Assembly: GCA_037892765.1 (NCBI GenBank)
Contig: JBBKBW010000071.1
Reading direction: 5' to 3' (one strand)
Length of the DNA: 10,894 nt
Source: Clostridium_AQ sp900552125
GTDB lineage: Bacteria; Bacillota_I; Bacilli_A; Erysipelotrichales; Erysipelotrichaceae
The notes below the pieces were generated by a model. That model had not been told where the DNA came from. It was given only the letters and a program-made list of their open reading frames with translations, and ran no database searches. Numbering within the stretch: the stretch's first letter is position 1; each line of letters starts with the position of its first letter. Below are positions 6,723-10,894 of the stretch, piece after piece. Both the position numbers and the translations under genes were made by a program.

Positions 6723-6751
6723 ATTATATAAATTGTTTTGATATTTCTCAA
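6723..6751 (-). promoter_or_regulatory. Promoter of the 78-residue protein gene
   Basis: TTGAGA (6751-6746), a 17-base spacer and a perfect TATAAT (6728-6723) lie on the - strand in the gap after the ABC-F stop codon. The predicted start is near 6716, just upstream of the ribosome binding site. Confidence 0.85.
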
Positions 6752-6762
6752 GAATCATGCTC

Positions 6763-8325
6763 TTATTTGGAAAATGAATTAATGGCATCTTCTACTGATA
6801 ATTCTGTTATTTCTTTATTTTCAAATAGGTAAACACTGGAAAATACATCTTTAATAAACTTACGGTCATGTGATATCGCAAGTATACAGCCAGAATAGTC
6901 TTTTAAGAGATTTCGAATTGCTGAACTTGTTAAAGGGGATAGATTTCTTGTTGGTTCATCTAACAATAATACATTACATTTTTGTTTGATAAAACGTATC
7001 AGATAAAGTTTAGCTTTTTGCCCTTCACTTAGTTCTGTAACACTTTGTTCCATCTCTTCTCTAGTAAATTTCATTCTTCCTAATAATTTTCTAGCTCTAG
7101 TCACATCCTCCTGATCTCCTTCTTCTAATAAAAATGTAACAGGAGTATCCTCAATAGAAAATACATCTTCATAAACCTGTGGCATATAACCTAATTTGAT
7201 GTTTGGATGATTTTTTAATATTTCATATAACTGTTTCATCAATACACTTTTTCCACAGCCATTTTTACCTACTATTGCTTTTTTATCCTTACCATATAAT
7301 ACTAGATGAAAATATTGAAGCAGTGTTCTATCACCTATTGTTATCTTATTAAACTCTTCATCAACGATACATCGATTAACACTGTCAATTTGATCAAAGA
7401 ATACATCTATACTTTCTTCTACAGTATCTACATGATGTAAATCCGTTTCTTCTAGCCTTTTCTCTTGAGCTTTTAGATTTTTCATTTTAGTCTTTAGCGC
7501 CGCGGCATAAAAAGGACTACGCACAGTATCATTTTGTGCATCATGAACTGCACTCATTGAACGCATTAACTTTTCTTTTTTCTTCTGATAATCTCTCTTT
7601 TCAAACGCTGCTTCCTGACGTTCTTTTTGTAAGGAATGACTTCTTGTGGATTGATACTCCTCATATGTTCCTTTGAAAATAGTATAAACACATTTTGTCT
7701 TCTTATTTCTTTGTTCCAAATGAATAATTGTATTGGCACATTGCTGTAATAAGGTTTCATCATGAGAAATAAAGATAATAGGTATTTTACTATACTGAAT
7801 AAATTTTTCCAACCATTCTAACGTAGGGATATCTAAATCATTGGTAGGCTCATCCAACAATAATAAATCCGGATTTCTCATTCGAATTTTTAAAAGCTGA
7901 AGCTTTACTTTTTCTCCTCCACTTAACATTCCTATGGTTTGATCACTATATAATTGATCATTTTTGATACCTAATTCAATACATAAATTTTCTATACCTT
8001 CAAGATTATTATACTGTTCTGGAAGAATTTCATCTTCTACATGTTCTTTTAGTAAGAATTCAAAAAGAACAGCATGATCCCAATCACTGGAAAGCTGCTG
8101 TTCAAAATATCCGATTCTTTTAAAATCTGTATCTATTGTTCCACTTATAACTGCATAATCTTCTATTAATTTTTTATCATATATTGATTTTAGTAAAGTA
8201 GATTTTCCATTCCCTTCTTCACCGATAATTCCAACCTTATCCGTATTTCCTAGGGAATAATTAAAATCTTCAAGTAATGTATGACCCTTTAGATTTTTAA
8301 TTGTTATATGTTTTAAAACAAGCAT
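6763..8325 (-). CDS. ABC-F ATPase, putative ribosome-protection / translation factor
   Basis: A soluble 520-residue protein with two ABC ATPase domains and no membrane segments, the ABC-F layout. Members bind the ribosomal E site and either displace antibiotics or assist translation. NBD1 has Walker A GEEGNGKST (35-43), Q-loop YFEQQ, signature LSGGEK (134-139), Walker B LLLLDEPTNDLD (154-165) and switch ISHD. The charged inter-domain linker (about 225-295, rich in Lys, Glu and Gln) is the P-site-tRNA-interacting region. NBD2 has GKNGCGKSV (353-361), LSEGQ (432-436), VLLLDEPTRNLSP (452-464) and ISHD. Both catalytic glutamates are present. The frame runs to a GTG at 8334 that lies within the Shine-Dalgarno; the ATG at 8325, eight bases from GGAGG (8338-8334), is the likely start. 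A leader with a tiny upstream frame precedes it, as in inducible resistance ABC-Fs. The drug specificity is not readable. Confidence 0.93.
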   Translation of the reverse strand: MLVLKHITIKNLKGHTLLEDFNYSLGNTDKVGIIGEEGNGKSTLLKSIYDKKLIEDYAVISGTIDTDFKRIGYFEQQLSSDWDHAVLFEFLLKEHVEDEILPEQYNNLEGIENLCIELGIKNDQLYSDQTIGMLSGGEKVKLQLLKIRMRNPDLLLLDEPTNDLDIPTLEWLEKFIQYSKIPIIFISHDETLLQQCANTIIHLEQRNKKTKCVYTIFKGTYEEYQSTRSHSLQKERQEAAFEKRDYQKKKEKLMRSMSAVHDAQNDTVRSPFYAAALKTKMKNLKAQEKRLEETDLHHVDTVEESIDVFFDQIDSVNRCIVDEEFNKITIGDRTLLQYFHLVLYGKDKKAIVGKNGCGKSVLMKQLYEILKNHPNIKLGYMPQVYEDVFSIEDTPVTFLLEEGDQEDVTRARKLLGRMKFTREEMEQSVTELSEGQKAKLYLIRFIKQKCNVLLLDEPTRNLSPLTSSAIRNLLKDYSGCILAISHDRKFIKDVFSSVYLFENKEITELSVEDAINSFSK

Positions 8326-8442
8326 GAGCAACACCTCCTAAAAAGTGTTATAAGTAGATAATGATACACAAAAAAACAGTAGTTTCCAGATTTAGATGTT
8401 TGTATACATTATCTATTTGCTCATCTTCTCACTTCCTTTACC
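8326..8442 (-). promoter_or_regulatory. Attenuator-like leader of the ABC-F gene
   Basis: The leader is about 117 nt, from the predicted start point near 8442 to the ABC-F ATG. It holds, in order: a three-codon reading frame (8424-8413); the stem TAGATAATG/CATTATCTA (8415-8407 with 8363-8355), extended past one bulged base (8406) by ATACA/TGTAT (8405-8401 with 8368-8364); a 32-nt loop with a seven-U run (8376-8370); and the Shine-Dalgarno in a short hairpin AACAC/GTGTT (8349-8345 with 8334-8330). ATGAGCAA at the start of the leader frame (8424-8417) is the exact reverse complement of TTGCTCAT (8331-8324), which includes the first two bases of the ABC-F start codon. A ribosome on the leader frame would melt that pairing. 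Structures are read by eye, without energy calculations. Confidence 0.7.
8413..8424 (-). CDS. Putative three-codon leader peptide (Met-Ser-Lys)
   Basis: ATG AGC AAA TAG on the - strand. It is preceded by AAGGAAGTGA (8438-8429), one mismatch from the ideal AAGGAGGTGA, four bases before the ATG. This is as good a ribosome binding site as those of the full genes here. The stop codon is the first triplet of the leader stem. Its role would be ribosome occupancy rather than a functional peptide. The frame is far too short for any coding statistic, so support rests on the Shine-Dalgarno, position and base-pairing. Confidence 0.6.
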   Translation of the reverse strand: MSK

Positions 8443-8448
8443 TTTTTT

Positions 8449-8476
8449 ATTTTAACAAATCCTCTCAAGAAGTCAA
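8449..8476 (-). promoter_or_regulatory. Promoter of the ABC-F gene
   Basis: On the - strand, TTGACT (8476-8471) overlaps the stop codon of the upstream GNAT gene. After a 16-base spacer comes TAAAAT (8454-8449), with an extended -10 TGT. Transcription should start near 8442, leaving about 18 nt, mostly Shine-Dalgarno, before the tiny leader frame. Confidence 0.75.
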
Positions 8477-9477
8477 TAATTTTTCCATTCTTCATAAGTT
8501 ATACATTGTACATGTAATAAAAATGTCTGATCAAGAAGTTTATTATAATATTCCATATCTTTTACATGAGTGAAACCACATTTTTCCTGAACTCTTTTCG
8601 ATTTTATATTTCCATCATAATAACCACACCATATTTTATTCAAGTGTAACACTTCAAATCCATATTGCATCACTCTCTGTACAGCTTCTGGAATATAGCC
8701 ATTCCCCCAATGTGGTTCTCCGATCCAATATCCTATTTCTCCTTCTTCTTGTGATAATGTTAGATTGCTTTGTGATCCAATCATTAAACCAATACTACCA
8801 ATAGCCTCCATTGTATCCTTTAAAACTACTGCATACGTATTAGGTGCAGATAACACATTTTTTATGATATTTAGACTATCCTCCACGCTTTTATGTACAG
8901 ACCAGCCAGTAATTGGCCCAACATTTGGATTCTTTGCATATTCATAAAGTGTAGGCGCATCGCTTTCTTTCCATCCTCTCAATATTAAGCGTTCTGTCTT
9001 TAGCTGTTGTTTTTCCATCACGTAATTAGTTAGTAGAACACCTAAACGTTCTACTTCCTGTTTTTTTATAACTTGATATCCTCTTTGTTCAAAAAATGGC
9101 TTTGCACAGATTGACGCATGAACAGATAACTCTATGCCTTGATATTGAAACTCTAAAACATCACATAAACAAGTCGCAATTCCTAATTTTTGAAAGGAAG
9201 GCTCTACATAAAGGTGATCAAGATATCCATCACTTGCCATATCCGCAAAACCAATAATTTTAGAATCAAATAAGGCAACATATGTGTCATGATTTTTTAT
9301 TGCAGAATAAAAACGTTCTTCGTCCACCCCATTTATCCAAGCTTCTTTTTCTTCCTTAGAGTAATCCTTTTCATCTATTTGACGTACACTTTCTTTTAAA
9401 AGATCTAATAAAATACTATTATCTGTTTCTTGATATTTACGTATTTCTATTTCTCCTATTTTTATCGATTTCTTCAT
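8473..9477 (-). CDS. Tandem GNAT acetyltransferase (two fused domains)
   Basis: A 334-residue protein with two acetyl-CoA-dependent N-acetyltransferase domains. The first (1-155) has the acetyl-CoA loop LYVEPSFQKLGIA (89-101, matching Q-x-x-G-x-G/A) and FFEQRGYQV (128-136). Its start, IEIRKYQETD, is typical of small stand-alone GNATs. The second (158-331) is RimJ/RimL type: LKTERLILRGWKESDA (159-174), EIGYWIGEPHWGNGYIPEAV (247-266) and NIKSKRVQEKCGF (290-302). That group acetylates protein N-termini, aminoglycosides or other amines; the substrate here is unknown. The ATG at 9477 has AAGGCGGTG nine bases upstream. No terminator separates it from the ABC-F leader, and the ABC-F promoter begins in its last codons, so GNAT transcripts may run through into the ABC-F gene. 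Confidence 0.92.
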   Translation of the reverse strand: MKKSIKIGEIEIRKYQETDNSILLDLLKESVRQIDEKDYSKEEKEAWINGVDEERFYSAIKNHDTYVALFDSKIIGFADMASDGYLDHLYVEPSFQKLGIATCLCDVLEFQYQGIELSVHASICAKPFFEQRGYQVIKKQEVERLGVLLTNYVMEKQQLKTERLILRGWKESDAPTLYEYAKNPNVGPITGWSVHKSVEDSLNIIKNVLSAPNTYAVVLKDTMEAIGSIGLMIGSQSNLTLSQEEGEIGYWIGEPHWGNGYIPEAVQRVMQYGFEVLHLNKIWCGYYDGNIKSKRVQEKCGFTHVKDMEYYNKLLDQTFLLHVQCITYEEWKNY

Positions 9478-9509
9478 TCAATAACACCGCCTTAATATAA
9501 TTGCATTCT

Positions 9510-9520
9510 ATTATAGTATA
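9510..9520 (-). promoter_or_regulatory. Weak candidate -10 region for the GNAT gene
   Basis: TATACT (9520-9515) overlaps TATAAT (9515-9510) on the - strand, about 20 bases before the ribosome binding site. No good -35 hexamer stands at 16-18 bases from either, so this is tentative. A promoter is expected here because a terminator-like hairpin precedes it. Confidence 0.35.
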
Positions 9521-9554
9521 GTTTATGCGTGAAATAAACATAAAATTAGAATAA

Positions 9555-9594
9555 ATATAATGAAAGGTGGTCAATCCTATTAGACTAACCACCT
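9555..9594 (-). terminator. Terminator after the lipoprotein operon
   Basis: On the - strand, AGGTGGTTAGTC (9594-9583) pairs with GATTGACCACCT (9576-9565), giving 12 bp with two G-T wobbles around a six-base loop. It lies five bases past the stop codon of the cyclophilin-like gene. The following TTTCATTATATTT is T-rich but not a clean run, so termination may be partial. Confidence 0.72.
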
Positions 9595-9599
9595 GTATT

Positions 9600-10124
9600 T
9601 TACTCATTTGTTTGAATAGTAATTGTGCCAGATAATGAAGAAATCAAATCTCCGCCTGAAACAACATGTCCAAGCTCATATAATGAACTATTCGATTGGT
9701 AGGTATCATAAAACATTACAACATCTTCCCATGGAGCATAGTATGCAAGAGTTCCTATTTCCACTTCCGCAACTGGTGTATCTGTTATATCTAACTCTTC
9801 TGGCGGATAAAATATTTTTTCATTCGTGCTATAATCTTCAATTGTTATACTTAATGGTAACTGTTCATAAAGTGATTCTGCAGCAGTACTATCGTTTAAT
9901 TCAAATATTACTGATTCTCCATTTTCACTCTTTATAATTATTTCTTTATTCATGACTTCCTCATCCACCTTATTGTCTAAGGTTTCTTTCTGTTGTACAT
10001 TTGTTTTATTTTGTGTTTTTGTTTCTCTTGTGCCCTCACCTTGAGAATCTTCCTGTGTCTGACTACAGGCAGTAACTCCTAAGACCAATACACATACCAT
10101 TATGAAAGCTATCCATTTCTTCAT
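9600..10124 (-). CDS. Cyclophilin-like-fold lipoprotein
   Basis: A predicted membrane-anchored extracytoplasmic protein of 174 residues. The N-terminus is KK, a hydrophobic stretch and a lipobox VTAC, with lipidated Cys at residue 20. A polar linker rich in Gln, Thr, Lys and Glu (21-60) follows. The folded part (about 60-174) has IGTLAYYAPWEDVVMFY and LGHVVSGGDLISSLSGTITI, which I associate with the small cyclophilin-like domain family (TM1367-like). That fold lacks demonstrated prolyl isomerase activity, so its function is unknown. The frame opens at a GTG at 10133, but the AAAAGGG site overlaps that position and sits eight bases from the ATG at 10124, which I prefer. The preceding flavodoxin-like gene ends 15 bases upstream, so the two form one operon. 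Confidence 0.88.
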   Translation of the reverse strand: MKKWIAFIMVCVLVLGVTACSQTQEDSQGEGTRETKTQNKTNVQQKETLDNKVDEEVMNKEIIIKSENGESVIFELNDSTAAESLYEQLPLSITIEDYSTNEKIFYPPEELDITDTPVAEVEIGTLAYYAPWEDVVMFYDTYQSNSSLYELGHVVSGGDLISSLSGTITIQTNE

Positions 10125-10139
10125 ATTTTTCACCCTTTT

Positions 10140-10877
10140 CTAGTATCCTATTTCATCAAGCCAGCTGTTTACTGTTTCTTGTGCATCAAGAACATCAGGT
10201 CGATATACGCCTAATACATTTTCTTCTAACACAGCATCATTAGGTAAAGCTTCCTCAATATCATTGACACTACTAGCTAATCCACCGGTTCCATGTGTAC
10301 AAAATAGCACAATTCTCTTTCCTGATAGATTATTTTCTTCTATAAAACTATGGATTGCCATCGGACATGTATACCACCAATTTGGATAACCGATAAATAC
10401 AGTGTCATATTGGTCCATAGATTGCACATTCTCCTTAAGTACAGGACGAGTATCTTCTGCTTTTTCATCTGCTGCACGATCCATGCAATTATCATAATCA
10501 TTTGGATATGGCTCTTCTACCTGAATTGAAAATAAATCTCCTCCAATTTCATCCTGAATCCAAGAAGCAATTCTTGCGGTATTTCCTGGTGGCAGAATAC
10601 TAGCAGAAGCAATGGCATCATCCCCATATTCATCCGCATCTCCCATCGCTTCATAATGTGATAATGCTGATTCCAAAGCAGCTTCTTCATCCTCTACTAC
10701 TGTATTATCTGCCCAGGTAAAATAGGAAATCAAAATATTTCCCCCTGATTGTGTCTGTTCGCTGGTAGTTGTTTCTTTTGATTGTACAGAACTATTTTCT
10801 TCAGTATTAGATGAATCATTTCCACATGCTGTCAATAAGAAACACATGGTTAGAATAAAGCATAGATAACGTTTCAT
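10140..10877 (-). CDS. Flavodoxin-like lipoprotein
   Basis: A 245-residue predicted lipoprotein. The signal segment ends in the lipobox LTAC (lipidated C18), followed by a Ser/Thr/Glu/Gln-rich linker (19-46). The flavodoxin-type domain runs from about 47 to 245. It begins ILISYFTWADNT (48-59), equivalent to the FMN-phosphate loop, and has an acidic insertion (61-90) before PPGNTARIASWI (96-107). Then come DLFSIQVEEPYPNDYDNC (114-131), YDTVFIGYPNWWY (157-169), the aromatic FMN-binding segment, and FCTHGTGGLASS (192-203). I recognise this as the Flavodoxin_4-like group seen in gut Firmicutes. It should carry FMN and move electrons outside the membrane; partners are unknown. The start has AAGGAGG (10890-10884) seven bases upstream. 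The promoter lies beyond the window. It leads an operon with the cyclophilin-like lipoprotein. Confidence 0.92.
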   Translation of the reverse strand: MKRYLCFILTMCFLLTACGNDSSNTEENSSVQSKETTTSEQTQSGGNILISYFTWADNTVVEDEEAALESALSHYEAMGDADEYGDDAIASASILPPGNTARIASWIQDEIGGDLFSIQVEEPYPNDYDNCMDRAADEKAEDTRPVLKENVQSMDQYDTVFIGYPNWWYTCPMAIHSFIEENNLSGKRIVLFCTHGTGGLASSVNDIEEALPNDAVLEENVLGVYRPDVLDAQETVNSWLDEIGY

Positions 10878-10894
10878 CTCATCCCCTCCTTTTC

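Noticed and set aside
8389..8409. Second tiny frame (Met-Tyr-Thr-Asn-Ile-stop) inside the ABC-F leader
   Set aside because: No Shine-Dalgarno at usable spacing, and its ATG lies in the leader stem. The upstream Met-Ser-Lys frame is far better supported.
8361..8573. Open frame of 70 codons on the + strand across the ABC-F leader
   Set aside because: No ribosome binding site, and it is antisense to the leader structure and the GNAT 3' end. It is best explained by AT-rich chance.
9623..9937. Open frame of 104 codons antisense to the cyclophilin-like lipoprotein gene
   Set aside because: It is a shadow of a real gene with lipobox, operon position and ribosome binding site on the other strand. 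No family features are seen in the antisense product.

Overview
This is a low-GC window from what looks like an anaerobic Bacillota, plausibly an Erysipelotrichia- or Clostridia-type gut bacterium. The reasons are the AT-rich intergenic DNA, strong AAGGAGG-type ribosome binding sites, an [FeFe]-hydrogenase, Gram-positive lipoproteins and a MarR/MATE pair. Species cannot be fixed from the sequence alone. Only the tRNA and the hydrogenase are on the + strand; every other gene is on the - strand.

Layout, left to right. Positions 35-196 hold a complete tRNA-Gln(CTG) unit with its own promoter and terminator. Positions 319-2632 hold, on the - strand, glutamate racemase (murI) followed by an M18 aminopeptidase (apeA) that has its own internal promoter and a downstream terminator. 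Divergent from murI, 2814-4472 is a single-gene unit for an [FeFe]-hydrogenase. That protein has two N-terminal [4Fe-4S] sites, a full H-cluster domain and a fused C-terminal rubredoxin-like domain. Its promoter is covered by alternating ATTGT/ACAAT half-sites. A long bidirectional hairpin separates it from the convergent MATE exporter. Positions 4492-6423 are a MarR regulator plus MATE exporter operon with a perfect 26-bp palindrome over its -35 element. Positions 6428-6751 encode a small uncharacterised protein with a strong promoter and a terminator.

Positions 6763-8476 encode an ABC-F ATPase (ribosome-protection/translation-factor type) behind a leader of about 117 nt. This leader is the most interesting element. 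It carries a three-codon reading frame (Met-Ser-Lys-stop) with a near-consensus Shine-Dalgarno. The start of that frame is exactly complementary to the ABC-F start region, and a 14-bp bulged stem follows. I read it as a ribosome-mediated attenuator of a putative antibiotic-resistance gene. Positions 8473-9477 encode a tandem GNAT acetyltransferase. Positions 9555-10877 are a two-gene lipoprotein operon: an extracytoplasmic flavodoxin-like protein and a cyclophilin-fold protein.

There is no mobile element, CRISPR array or rRNA. Functionally the window mixes housekeeping (tRNA, cell-wall D-glutamate, peptide turnover), anaerobic redox (hydrogenase, surface flavodoxin) and drug or stress defence (MarR-MATE, ABC-F, GNAT). 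No gene-free stretch exceeds 300 bases; the longest is the murI/hydrogenase divergent region, about 287 bp.
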